In this document: piece after piece, positions 39,841-49,839 of the stretch
How positions within the stretch are numbered: position 1 is the stretch's first letter
Layout of the letters: the number at the start of each line of letters is the position of its first letter
Assembly (NCBI GenBank): GCA_009869945.1
Contig: WIXG01000415.1
Coordinates: 1-60,359, forward strand
DNA length: 60,359 nt
Direction of reading: 5' to 3'
Origin: Mesaphorura yosii
Lineage: Eukaryota > Arthropoda > Collembola > Poduromorpha > Tullbergiidae
The notes under the pieces: generated by a model
Told to the model about the DNA's origin: nothing
Databases searched by the model: none
What the model saw: only the letters and a program-made list of their open reading frames with translations
Position numbers and translations under genes: made by a program

Positions 39841-40564
39841 TATTTCCTGGTCCAAGATTTGATTTCGACGTTGACGAGGATTTAACTGACGACTGACTGA
39901 CCACTACCCACGTAACTAGGTCGTAGTCGTAGCTCGTAAATGAAGCGTGAAGTCCAGTCGAGCCGAGATTTAATCGCACACGCAATCATGTGGAACGTGG
40001 AAGCTGGACCACCGGATGCATGATGCCGATTTAATTATGCTTTATGTACAATGTACATTAAAACAGAAAACAATGGACTTCAAAAATGAGATGAATGATG
40101 AATCCACTCAAGCTAGCCAGAAAAGATGAGGCCTTGATACTGTTGGTGGAAGGATCGACATAATTCGGATGTGAGCCATGAATTCCGACACGGTGAAGTT
40201 AACTGCAGCTGCTTATTAACGTTTATTCAATTTAAATCACTACGCTGCTACCATCACACAATGCACTAGACTATAGACACGAAGATACGATAATAATTTA
40301 GTATAATTAAAGCCTGGGACTTATTGTCTCTTGGTGGTCGTGGCTCGTGGTTTGGTCGGGCATCAGCATCATCTCATCACGAGCATCTAGAATCTAGAAT
40401 CTGTGTATTAACTATGGATAATGGAGGAAGGATAAGATAACTTCGTTCTACCGTACAGCAATATGCCCCATCAGCTGAATCGCTGAATGAATGAATTTCC
40501 TAATCTCTAGATGACTATGGCATATTGCATTAAGTTGTCCTTGTCCTTCCTGTCTACCGTTAAA
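39841..40564. other. Spacer between the SR-B gene and the PRI-amide precursor gene
   Basis: No gene is visible. It should hold the SR-B promoter on the left side. An ATGAATGAATTT-type short repeat lies near 40488. Confidence 0.5.
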
Positions 40565-41197
40565 TTAACGAAACGGATGGATTCCAGTCGGCTGATCCTG
40601 CCTGAACCCGCCCGTGCTCAATTTTCCTCTGCGCCGAGCCGCTTCGCTCTCACGGCGTGCGAACGTTTTCCAAATGTAAATGAGTCCGCGATCAGTTGAG
40701 GGTGCCAAAGGTGACAGCAGTTTAGAGTTCCGGTAGATTTCGAATTCGGTGTCCGGGTCCATGTCAGTGGCCACCGCAGCTGGTGAATTGTTGTAGAAAT
40801 CCATGGCTGATGGTGGCTGCCGTACGTCCTGGTCACCACCTCCTCCTTCGATATCGATTCCTGCCATGGTCGTGATCTCATTCTGGTCCGACGGGAGTTG
40901 GTCGAAATCCACGCCACTGCGTCGTCCGATTCGAGGAAGTGCTTTGGAAGGGAGTTGGGCAACCTGTAGTTCAAAAGTCGTGGTATCATGATTCGGGGCA
41001 TGCTGTGAGCCGGCTTGGTGGCTACGTGTTTAATTTATTCAAAGCAAACGTACACTCACCGAGCTGCCCTTGAAGTAGTTGTGCGGTTGGCATACGCTCT
41101 TGTTGACCAGGATCAAGAAGAGGGTGACGGTCAGGAGCCAGCAGCAGTAAAGCCCGCCTCGTCTTCGGAGGGACTGCTTGGAGGATGACGTCTTCAT
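40565..41197 (-). CDS. Neuropeptide precursor with a PRI-amide peptide, ETH-like
   Basis: Exons 41197..41060 and 40963..40565 give 178 residues. After a basic N-terminus comes a signal peptide (LYCCWLLTVTLFLILVNKSV), with cleavage likely near Cys36/Gln37. The next stretch, QPHNYFKGSS then VAQLPSKALPRI, ends in Gly59-Arg60-Arg61, a classical amidation and dibasic cleavage site, so a mature peptide of about 22 residues ending SKALPRI-amide is predicted. Insect ecdysis-triggering hormones have the same place directly after the signal peptide and endings of the form K-x-[VIL]-P-R-I-amide. Pyrokinin and CAPA peptides also end PRx-amide but lack the lysine spacing. The remaining 117 residues have further basic sites (FARRESEAARRRGKL) and no other amidated copy. 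ETH is the best guess, not proven. Confidence 0.65.
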
Positions 41198-42564
41198 TTT
41201 AAAAGTACGCACCAAGTTGACAACGCTTAACAAACAAAGCGGCTCTTGACGTCTTGACTAAATAGACAATTAATTAAAAAAGTTCAGCCCTCCAACGTGT
41301 GAGTCTGCTGTCAAAATTCGGAACAATACTCGAAATTAGTCGAAAAAAGGAATCTTTGACCTGCCTTTGCTTGGCGTTTCTTTCACACTTGTGACTTCTC
41401 GAGGAGACGCTCGATTTAAAATTATGCGAAGCCTAGTTCCTTTCGTTTCTTTTTATACTCGTCAACTTTACTTGTCAATTTGCCAAAGTTTCATACGCCC
41501 CAACACTCATTCATGCCCTACCTGGAGTCCTGCGTGCTCCGGCTGCGGGTTCCAATTCGGTGTCTTGCCTTGCCTGCTCATTTACATGTGCATTTGTAAG
41601 TTTACAGTTCGAAAGTCATTTGCCATTACCCTCATTTAGCACAGCACATCGTCGCGTCGTTACATAATTGAGTTTGGAGCGAAAGCGAATGCGGGCGAGT
41701 GGCCTGGAGCGCACTTAGTGCTTATTGCTTGCTATTTCTGTGGGCCGCCGTGCCGAGGAGTAGCGGAATAGTTAAAAGTGAACAGGAATCCTCACATTTC
41801 AATGAGAGCCATTTTAATGGCCTGGTCGAGTCCGCCCGGCTTGGCTTGGCGTGGTGGCTTTGCGTGTTTATGCTACCCAAGTGCGATTGTGTGATAATTG
41901 ACAATGAGAAAAGTAATTCCATTCTCTCACCTTGCATTCGTCATTCGTATTTGAGCAGTGTATATCAACGTACATACGTGAATAATTAATTTATTACATC
42001 ACATCACCTGCATTCGTGGAAGTGGAATTGTGGAAATGTTCTTGTGGGCCTTTTGGGCTGATGTCGTAGGTTTTTGAGGTGTTCGTCCCAGATAACTCAT
42101 AACTCAGATAAACTCATTCATAACGGAACTCGACTGATTTGGCTCTCGGCGAGCGACTGGCGGCTGGAGGCTGCGGGTTTCTTAATTGATACTGTCGAAA
42201 AGAGTTCCTTGCCCCAATTAACTGAATCTGGACCAAAATTCTCCTTACATTTACGCGGTTTATGCTAGCGCAATGTGCAATGGCGCATACAAGTAATTGA
42301 CCAGATTTTACCGTTTTTTGCACAAGAATCATGATTTATTACGACATTTTTGCAAATTCGCAATTATATCTACATTTTTTTATTGTGCTGCAGAAGTGCA
42401 GCTAGAAATGATAATCGAAGTGCAAACTAGAGAAGTCAGCGTGAAAGCAACGAAATAAAATGACTCTTAGATAGGAACCACATACAGCACGGAATCACGA
42501 CGGCTCAGGTTTCTGCTTCTGCAATTCACCATTTTCGTCATGATTTTAATGGACAGCTCCTGAT
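41198..42564. other. Spacer between the two neuropeptide genes
   Basis: No coding exon is recognised on either strand. It probably holds the promoter of the PRI-amide precursor (left end) and the 3' UTR of the SIFamide gene (right end). Confidence 0.5.
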
Positions 42565-42902
42565 TCATCTTCTAGATTCCATCGCCATGCCGTAGAGCGA
42601 ACCGCAGGTCTCCATCGCCACTTCGCAGACGTTGACCCAAGGGCTCACCTTCCCAGCGGAGTAGCCGACATATGATTCTCCTCCTTCTTAAAGAAAACCA
42701 TTGCCAAATTCGCCAGACTCGTGCCTCGAAAGTCAAAGTTCGGACTGGTTGCTCAAAACTTACCTGAGGCTCGTTTTCCGAAGATGCTCCCATTGAATGG
42801 CGGCAATTTCCTTGCGTTTCCGGTTGCCTCCGCTGAATACAATTGACAGATGGCAAGGATTTGGATCACAACGATGAGAACAAGAATTGCGAGTCGAGAC
42901 AT
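42565..42902 (-). CDS. SIFamide neuropeptide precursor
   Basis: Exons 42902..42764 and 42686..42565 (or a NAGNAG acceptor at 42683) give 86 residues. The signal peptide (residues 1-26, ending QLYSAEA) is followed at once by TGNARKLPPFNGSIF and Gly-Lys-Arg, giving an amidated SIFamide. The core PPFNGSIF-amide is the hallmark of this arthropod neuropeptide, which in insects acts through its own GPCR on courtship, feeding and sleep. The C-terminal exon keeps the conserved two-cysteine element (NVCEVAMETCGSLYG) of SIFamide precursors. The peptide has Arg-Lys-Leu-Pro-Pro rather than the usual Arg-Lys-Pro-Pro, and a four-residue N-terminal extension. Length and two-exon structure fit the family. 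It is followed on the same strand by the PRI-amide precursor 1.4 kb downstream. Confidence 0.93.
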
Positions 42903-42989
42903 CTTGAATTTCTGTGGAGCTGCGTTGCCAAAATTTTCGTCTCAAGCACTGAATTTCGACTAAATCGAGACAAATGCTTTGCTGCATTG

Positions 42990-42997
42990 TATTTATA
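42990..42997 (-). promoter_or_regulatory. TATA box of the SIFamide gene
   Basis: TATAAATA on the minus strand, about 90 bp upstream of the SIFamide start codon, in a fitting place for a core promoter. Confidence 0.6.
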
Positions 42998-44050
42998 CGC
43001 TCATTTTCCGGAAGACCTGTCCGCCTGGTAAGTTGATGCTGAATTGGATAAGAATTAATCAGATTAATCAGATTTGGGGCAAGCTTCGTGACATTTGATT
43101 TCGTCTTCAGCGACGGCGTTGATTGGCAATAATTTTTGGCTGATTGAAACAAAATTGTATTTGCTTTCTGTCTTTTTGATTCTAGAGATCTTAATCAATT
43201 TTTTTTGCCGATTCCGACTCGATATAAATGAGAAATACGCAAGCATTCACCTTCACGCGGGCAGTCCGTGGGCAGACGGAAAATTTTTCAGCGTATTCCG
43301 CATTCGCACTTCCAGCTTCAATTCGCACGGGACGGGACTTGTGCTTATTATGTTTATGCTGCGCTGCGTATGGAAATTCAATTACCTTTGTAATGAGCAA
43401 CTTTCTTCGCGCTTTCTTTGTAGGGTTTCTGTTTTTTACTCGTTTACTCCGTTGCACGTAACCTCGTATCTCAAACTCAAGACATCGAGGTTCCAATTAT
43501 CTATTTCCTACGTAAAATACAACTTGAGTCAAGTATGAAGCGAAGCACGAGGCGAGCGGTGTGTGGGGTGACGTGATTCTGGAAAAGCCCACGTCGCTGT
43601 CCTGCGGTTGATTGCGAAATTGCTTGAACCTCAGCCTTGGAACTTTGCGAGTAGCGACGACGGCATTTATTACAGTAAAATGTAAAAGGAACTTCAAGGA
43701 ATCCAAAAGTATACGACATTTATTATTCACGCATGTAAATAACAAAAGGTCGATGACGACAGTCACAGCTCTTAACCATAAAATTACTGGAACGGTAGAA
43801 AATGATTGGGAAAGGTTTTGCTTATTTCTAAGCACCGATTTCTATTTATAAAACTCATTCGCCATTGTTGTCAGGAATGGCAAACTGATACTATTAACCT
43901 TTTTTATCAATTTAGTGCCGCGACGAAGCGAAGTAAAGTAAGCTGTGATAATTATTGAAGTCAGTAAAGATCAGGCAGGGAGCTGTAATATTCAAAGAAA
44001 GTTTCCTTGCAAATTACGGAACTTATCACCAAAGAATCGTGATGCCACCT
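42998..44050. other. Spacer between SIFamide and BBS1
   Basis: No gene is supported. It holds the distal SIFamide upstream region and the BBS1 3' end. Overlapping frames on both strands here are short and without similarity. Confidence 0.5.
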
Positions 44051-46120
44051 TCAGTCCAACAACGTCATTTCACTGGCAGGCATGTTGATGATGGCCACAA
44101 GTATCGGCTTTGCATTTTGTACGACGACGACACGCACGATGTCTGCGATTCCTGATTCTGTCACGCACTCCACTTTTGTTATGAATTTCAGCTCGACGGA
44201 AGGGACGAGCATTGGAACCTAATACATACCAAAGCCAAATTGAATTCAAACCTAATTGAAAGCCGGAGGAATCGACAGCTTACTTCCTGCTCTGCGCCTA
44301 CAGTGTACCTGAATGAAAGGTGGCTTGATTTGGTAGAATTTGTCGTCCCAATGGAAGAAGAGACCCACTCCACATAATAGACTCGAGCTGATGTTACAGA
44401 CACCGATTTGTATCCGAAATGAAGGCCCTAGGCCCAGGACCTGTGCTGAGAGTTTGACCGAATCGTTGAACGTCGTCGGTGATTGTTTCGTGTTGATTAC
44501 GTGAACCAATTGTCGAGCCGTCTCTAATTTCGCTTGGAATACATGCTTTTGAAATATTCTGTGCATAGCTACGAAATAAAAACATGATAGCAATGAGTTG
44601 GCACTGAACCTTCAAGATTTCGGTAGTCAACGGCTCACCGATTGAATTCTCTCGCTCCCGCATAGTTTGATCCACAAACAACTTTGTTTTCTTTGGAATT
44701 TGTAACTTTGACACGACTGGCACGAGCGATTTGTCGTACTGTGGTACAAACTCAGCATTTCGCTTCAGGATTTTGACATGCAGGCTTCCACCTGATGTAA
44801 TCACCGCCAGACTATTTGTCTCCCTCCCGTATTGTCCAAAGTAAATTGCACTGAGGGTTTCGTCAAACTCAATCGTGTCCAGCAGCTCGCCAGCGATGGA
44901 ATAGATCAAGCATTTGTTCGTGCAAGCCACGCCAATCATATCAAGATTCCGGCTTTTGAGGCAGATCTTTTCCAAGCAGGTGATGTGCGTTGGAGTGTCG
45001 ATTTTCCAGTTTCTTCGCCCTTTGTCGCCGTAACACTGCAGTGTGGCGTCCATGAGCGCCACGATAATTTGCGTGTCGAGGCAGATGACACCGACGGCAG
45101 GCTTGCCAAGGTTCATGAGCGGAGAAACCCAACCTCGGCGCCCAAGCACCATGTGATTATTCCGCAGAGTGGTCGTCAGTGTGTAGTCAATGTCAAAGAG
45201 CCCCGACGTGGATATGAAAACCGGAACATCGGTCAGCGTGAGCTTAGCCTCCTCGATCGGGGTGAATGTTTCTGGATGAAGAACTATAATTTCTTTGTTC
45301 TCGGTTCCAAGTACCAGGCATGTCAACGCGTTCTCGTCCGATCGAGATTTCTTCAGTGTGCTCATGCATGTGATTACGTTCTTGCGAGCCAGTGGACTAT
45401 TCTTGTGGAGTTCGAGGAACGCTTTTCGTTCGTGCGGAGCGAGAAGAAGCAGGTGCTGAGATGTCAGCGCGAGGGACGACATTCCGGACTCACATTGCAG
45501 ATTCTTCAGGAGCTCGACGAGGCTCTCCACCGAAGTGTACTAGAACCGAACGCAAGGACAATTGCATAATCGCGTTAATTAGAACATCTTTGGCATCTTC
45601 GGATGGAAGAACACGTTACCTGTCCCCAGATATCGCGTTCGACCTGGCTCACAGGAAGTTGGGGTAGTACGGCCCGGAAGAAGGGCTTTAGGTTCTTGTA
45701 TACGTAGACATATTCACTGGCGGCGACTGTCACCACTGAAGTAATTGAGACACAGATTAACAGCCTCCTGATGCATTTCTTAAGATGAAAATTTACCTGG
45801 CATTCGCTCCGCGTCGATGTACAATGCCGCGACTCCACATGGCAGTTCATCGAGTGTGATTTGAGACTGGAGCCCTGTGCCCTTGTAAATCTGGGCAGAC
45901 CATAGCAAATCAGTTAGCCAGCCCATAAATTTTAGATAAGAACCATTGCTAAATTAGAACCTGACTGGATTCTCACCTTTAACTTGCTTGGAATGTTCCC
46001 AGTTCCAATATCAGCAATGAGCAGCCGAAAATCGCCGTCGCCAGCCAAGTCTGCGGATGTGATGCATGCTGGAAAAGTGTAGATAGTCGCTTCAGTATCG
46101 CTAAACGCGTTGAGCCACAT
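44051..46120 (-). CDS. BBS1: BBS1, BBSome subunit 1
   Basis: Six exons (46120..45977, 45890..45797, 45735..45620, 45539..44639, 44568..44309, 44218..44051) give 560 residues, against about 590 in vertebrates. BBS1 is a beta-propeller subunit of the BBSome, which with ARL6 moves membrane proteins out of cilia; in hexapods it would act mainly in ciliated sensory neurons and sperm. Conserved segments include TIYTFPACITSADLAGDGDF, YVYVYKNLKPFFRAVLPQLP, LTCLVLGTENKEIIVLHPE, FGQYGRETNSLAVITSGGSL, KILKRNAEFVPQYD, PKKTKLFVDQTMRERE and the gamma-adaptin-ear-like C-terminal part (QVLGLGPSFRIQI; IINMPASE). The ATG at 46120 was chosen because an upstream stop closes the frame before any other ATG. A Merlin element lies 193 bp upstream of the start. 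Confidence 0.93.
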
Positions 46121-46312
46121 GTTGACTCGAGTTTTACTGATAAACTTCAATTCTTAGTAAAAGAGAGTCTTTGCTAATGACGGTACGTCGCCATGCACAA
46201 GGAACGGAAAGCGAATGTACTGAATACTGGAATTATTTGTTGTGTCTTTTCAAGCCGGGGCTTCTCCAAGCAACCATCACCCCACGACCAAAAGCTTCAA
46301 AACTGAAGACAA

Positions 46313-46320
46313 GAATAAGG
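46313..46320. repeat. Target-site duplication, left copy
   Basis: GAATAAGG directly before the left TIR; identical copy at 47314..47321 directly after the right TIR. Confidence 0.85.
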
Positions 46321-46390
46321 GGGTGAATTGCAGTTTTGTGGCAAACCTTCATAGATGAATGCATGCATCCATGGATGCACGGATCCATGG
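46321..46390 (+). repeat. Left terminal inverted repeat
   Basis: Matches the complement of 47246..47313 with a few mismatches and a small length difference. The inner part is itself palindromic (ATGCATGCAT and CCATGG words). Confidence 0.85.
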
Positions 46391-46567
46391 ACAGCATAAA
46401 TTGTAGCTCCATCTGTACATTTGATATTTGATCTCTTGATCAGTAGAATGCACGTCCGCGAATTTAAATTCGATCGGTTATGATTTACAAATCCTTTCAA
46501 CCAAGTTGGTTTCAATAGTGACATATTGAACGTGTTTCAAGGAATTAGTTAATCCTACGTGACCAAA

Positions 46568-46858
46568 ATGTCCATTGATATTGTGCAACTACTCAAAATG
46601 GGAAGAAAAGGTTGTGGTTTAACTAATTTGGCTCGCACTATCTCCACCAATGAATTAGCCGAAGAACTCTTCAAGACTGTTGGATTGTTGCCATTCGAAA
46701 ACGCCAAATGCAAATGTGGTAACAGACTCCTCATGAAAAATAAGAGTCCAACGAACAAGACCGGATTTAGATGGAGATGCATCGCTGTCGGATGTGGTCT
46801 ACGTTTCAACCCTTTGGAAAACACATGGTTTGAAAGAATTCATCTCAGTTACTTGCAA
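46568..46858 (+). pseudogene. N-terminal fragment of a Merlin/ISXO2-like transposase
   Basis: An open stretch of 97 codons from ATG 46568 to a GT donor. It has the Merlin N-terminal zinc-binding layout: helix ELAEELFKTVGLLPFENAK, then C-K-C-G, a basic hairpin, FRWRC, GCGLRF and NTWFERIHLSYLQ, matching the C-x-C-G ... WRC ... C ... GTWF pattern of these transposases. The following DDE catalytic core is absent. The frame itself runs on to 46933 only by reading through the donor. Without the core it cannot transpose DNA by itself; it may bind element ends or be a dead remnant. Confidence 0.7.
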
Positions 46859-46925
46859 GTAAATTTATGTCAACATATACCAACAATTGTTAATTTAATC
46901 TGCATTTATTTCTTAAATAGAACTT

Positions 46926-46958
46926 CCGATTAAGGGCCTATTTTAGGCCCTTAATCGG
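46926..46958. repeat. Perfect 15-bp hairpin inside the transposon
   Basis: The arms CCGATTAAGGGCCTA (46926..46940) and TAGGCCCTTAATCGG (46944..46958) are exact reverse complements separated by TTT. It lies in the presumed intron of the element. Confidence 0.9.
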
Positions 46959-47012
46959 TTAGATCCTTTAGAAATTTATTCTATCACATAAATTAACAAA
47001 TTTAATTGAAAA

Positions 47013-47146
47013 TGTATAGGAATCATTTGTGGATATCGCCAAACATTTAAACGGCATATGAAGACACATGAAGGAAAGGTGTTCAAATGTGAACGCTGCC
47101 AAAAGCCATTTTCCCGTCCGGACGTGTTAAAAATTCGCAAAGTTTA
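47013..47146 (+). pseudogene. C2H2 zinc-finger fragment inside the transposon
   Basis: One frame reads CGYRQTFKRHMKTHEGKVF followed by KCERCQKPFSRPDVLK, then a stop. The THEGKVFKCERC part is a typical inter-finger linker plus the start of the next finger. The first finger is shortened and the second lacks its histidines. It follows a possible acceptor (ATGTATAG, 47019), but splicing from the 46858 donor puts the finger out of frame. It looks like a captured exon fragment of a host zinc-finger gene. Confidence 0.6.
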
Positions 47147-47245
47147 ATTTAATAACTCCTGTGGGGCAATTTAATAAAATAATTAAATGTGCAAAATATA
47201 TTTAAATATTGGCTTTTAAGATTTTTGCATCCGTGCACCGGGCAC

Positions 47246-47313
47246 CCATGCATCCGTGCATCCATGGATGCATGCATCCATCTGAAGGTTTGCCATAAAA
47301 CTGCAACTCGCCC
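47246..47313 (-). repeat. Right terminal inverted repeat
   Basis: Read on the minus strand it starts GGGCGAGTTGCAGTTTTATG and runs inward in parallel with the left repeat. Confidence 0.85.
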
Positions 47314-47321
47314 GAATAAGG
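47314..47321. repeat. Target-site duplication, right copy
   Basis: GAATAAGG directly after the right TIR, identical to 46313..46320. Confidence 0.85.
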
Positions 47322-48171
47322 CATAACACGACAGAAAGAGAAACAGAATAGGGCATGCAAAGCGACGCGACGGAACGATTTTAATTAACTTAATGCGGAT
47401 TGGAACAGGACAGATTGGACCGAGATCCGAAACATCAATCGAAACTCTTTGTAAATCAAAGTCATCACTGTAATCCAGCTCCATTTACGGAATCAGATGA
47501 AGATCAATCAGTTTTATTGCGCTATGCTTGTTGTACACAAGATTCCTCTAGCCATGATAGCGATAGCCATGGCCTTGTAAGAACGACGTGTATCAGGGTG
47601 CAAGCTGATAACCTCAAGTTCGCTGTGCTGCGGAATCGCTATCGCAAAAGTGAAACTGCACGTAGAAGAAGCAACGTTTATGCGTATTTTGCTGACTGCT
47701 GAGTCATCCTAGTACTACGCAGCTTCTCGGCTGGTTTCCGAGACGCGAGAAGAGTAGAGATGAGATATGCGACTGGCATTTGTATTGCAAGTTGGCATTA
47801 AACAAGGCGTTACGGTGCGGGTGCGCTGACTGGCAAAAGGCATTGAAATTAGAATTGCAAACGGACAGGAAGCTGCGGTCCTGACTGATAGCAGCAGTTA
47901 GAGATTCGCTTCTATTACTTACAAGAATGATAACAGCGAAATCAAGACTAAAGTAGTAACTTATAAAAAAAACGTGCCCAGTCGTCAATTTTGCCAATGT
48001 CAATACGTTTACAAGTTTACCTGCATTATTTCGTCTGTTTCGTTGTTTCGTGTACGTTTGAAGTCAAGTCACAGCAAATTAAGTTTGCTTCGTCGTCAGA
48101 AAGAACTTGTCCACCAAACTTCGCTGACCACCGACCTCAAACATCAAAATCACCCAGAAAATCAGAAAATC
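47322..48171. other. Spacer with no supported gene
   Basis: A plus-strand frame of 100 codons (47400..47702) has no similarity or signal and is not called. The right part is upstream sequence of the zinc-ribbon gene. Confidence 0.5.
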
Positions 48172-48770
48172 ATGGATGAAGGCAGGGACGGCGGGTTGCT
48201 GGCTAAAGTCGCTTCGTGTGTGCATTGCGGCGAGATCTTTGGATTCAATGAAGTGGATGAACTCAAGCTTGTCAAGTGCCCACACTGTGCTTCGACGTAA
48301 GTGATTCAAATTTCTGGATCCTCAGATCAAAAGCCTATTTAACTATGTGCTCTTGTGCAGGACTGCGCTTGGAAAAAAAGGCCTAGAGCACGTCCAATCA
48401 AAGGGCTTATTGTACTGCTGCTTAGGTGTGGTCTTCATCCTGTTGGGAATCGGAGTCACGATTGGGACTTACATGGTGTGTCAGAAAGTTCAGAAACTTG
48501 CAGAAAAATGACGGACAATAATACTTTGTCCATTCTATTTCGATTGGTGGATAGATGGCAGAGCCCGGAGGCTACCACATTTTTTACATTGGCGGATTCA
48601 TTGCTGGTTTAATTTACCTGGTGAAAGGTTTGATGTTTCGATCCGTAAAAATGAGCAATGTCCGTTATCTCGTCAGTGTCCCTTTTGAGCATCCCGATCT
48701 TTGGAATACTGGAGTGACTGGAGCAGGGGCTGCTGAGTCTGCAAATGTTCTCAATGACAATCATGTGTAG
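48172..48770 (+). CDS. Two-TM protein with N-terminal zinc-ribbon-like motif, unrecognised
   Basis: Exons 48172..48296, 48361..48475 and 48555..48770 give 151 residues. The N-terminal 45 residues hold two CxxC pairs (SCVHCGEIFGF and VKCPHCAST), spaced as in a zinc ribbon. Two hydrophobic segments follow (LLYCCLGVVFILLGIGVTIG and HIFYIGGFIAGLIYLVKGL), then a cytosolic or luminal tail ending NVLNDNHV. There is no signal peptide, so both ends probably face the cytosol. A zinc ribbon plus TM hairpin recalls ER or endosomal membrane adaptors, but no family is recognised. AATAAA at 48904 lies 134 bp after the stop. Confidence 0.7.
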
Positions 48771-48993
48771 TAAAGGCTCAAGCTCAAGACCATGAATCCA
48801 CAGGTACGTTGATTCGAGTTTCGGCTTATCTTGAATTTTAGAATTTCATTGACACTTTAATTGTGCAGTCTGCGACTAGATTGACACGCAACTGTAAGCT
48901 ACTAATAAAGTTTTAATTTTTTTAACAATCCGTACTGGGTAATATCGAATTATTTCGCAAAATGGTCAGTAGCTGATTTCTGGATCTTTAATT

Positions 48994-49839
48994 TTACGAA
49001 ACCATGAATGTCGTGGTCTGAAAGAAAGACTGAAACAATGTCTGGAAGAAGAAATAAAATGATTGCATGCCGCCTTGAATGTCGTTCAGCACTGATTGGA
49101 AGGAGGACTCAGCCTGCTGCTGAAGTGCGCTGAACGCTGTCTGGAAATTTACCGCTTGTCCGTTGAATTCGGAGACTAACGAAGCCAGAGTCTGATTCAG
49201 GGCTCCAATGTTGAGAGAATTCTGCAGGCTCGAGATGCTTTGCTGTACGGACGAGCTCGTGAACGTTGTAAGATTGCTGAGTCCAGATTGCAGGAAGTTG
49301 TTGAGTCCGCTTATGTCTGCCTGCAGCGTTTGAACTGCGTTGGTGGCATTCCCACCGACGGCGTTGATGAGTTGCTGCAATGCTGGGGCGCTCTGATTAT
49401 AAAAAGACTGGAGAGTGTTGGCTGCATTTGTGAGGTTGGCTGAGGCTGAGGCAGTCGTTTCAGTTGCAATCGCATTGAGCTGATTCTCAAAGTTGGTCAG
49501 AAATTGCTGCAGATTTGACGCCAGACTCTCTGCCGAATTGTTGAAGCCCTGCAGAGCCTGTTGGGCAGCCTGCTGGATTGCCGGCTCCTCACTTTGAAGT
49601 ACAGAAGTGAGATTGGCGACGGCCTGGTTGATCTGAGTCGTAGCGCCCTGGAGGAATGGAATCAAGTCAAGGGCGCTGATGATAGCAGTGAGATTTGGGG
49701 ATCCTGAGGAGTCGCTGGCGCTGGCGGCCTGTCGCTTGATGCGAGCTGATTCAGCACCTGATTGACACGAACCCGCAACAAGCGCCACGATGGCGATGTA
49801 AAGTGCAAATACGTGCTGATGACTTGTGGCCATGGCCAT
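48994..49839 (-). CDS. Secreted all-helical protein, tandem copy A (281 aa)
   Basis: A single exon. A signal peptide (YIAIVALVAGSCQSGAES) is followed by ARIKR, a furin-type site, and then long amphipathic helices rich in Gln, Ala, Asn, Ser and Leu with a heptad-like rhythm (for example NQAVANLTSVLQSEEPAIQQ). Many N-x-S/T sites (NLT, NQS, NNS, NAT) suggest heavy glycosylation. The C-terminus is aromatic (SFYFFFQTLFQSFFQ). Mature cysteines are absent, so a helix bundle, loosely like apolipophorin III, is plausible; I do not recognise the family. It is a close paralogue of 50677..51597, whose intron is missing here. Confidence 0.8.
   Translation of the reverse strand: MAMATSHQHVFALYIAIVALVAGSCQSGAESARIKRQAASASDSSGSPNLTAIISALDLIPFLQGATTQINQAVANLTSVLQSEEPAIQQAAQQALQGFNNSAESLASNLQQFLTNFENQLNAIATETTASASANLTNAANTLQSFYNQSAPALQQLINAVGGNATNAVQTLQADISGLNNFLQSGLSNLTTFTSSSVQQSISSLQNSLNIGALNQTLASLVSEFNGQAVNFQTAFSALQQQAESSFQSVLNDIQGGMQSFYFFFQTLFQSFFQTTTFMVS

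Larger units (their letters stand above)
46321..47313 (+). mobile_element. Merlin-type DNA transposon, 993 bp, with TIRs and 8-bp target duplication
   Basis: The ends are inverted repeats of about 70 bp: 46321..46390 against the complement of 47246..47313. Both begin GGG, share TTGCAGTTTT, TGGCAAACCTTCA and GCATGCATCCATGGATGCAC, and differ at only a few positions. The element is bounded by a perfect direct repeat GAATAAGG at 46313..46320 and 47314..47321. Eight-to-nine-bp duplications, GG ends and the encoded N-terminal domain (46568..46858) all fit the Merlin/IS1016 superfamily. There is no room for a full DDE transposase, so it is non-autonomous. It also carries a C2H2 finger fragment and a perfect hairpin. 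High TIR identity suggests a fairly recent insertion. Confidence 0.85.

Noticed and set aside
44832..45569. Long plus-strand open frame (245 codons)
   Set aside because: It is antisense to the large BBS1 exon; the minus-strand frame has clear family similarity, so this is a shadow.
47400..47702. Plus-strand frame of 100 codons after the transposon
   Set aside because: No domain, signal or splice partner; composition unlike the nearby genes.
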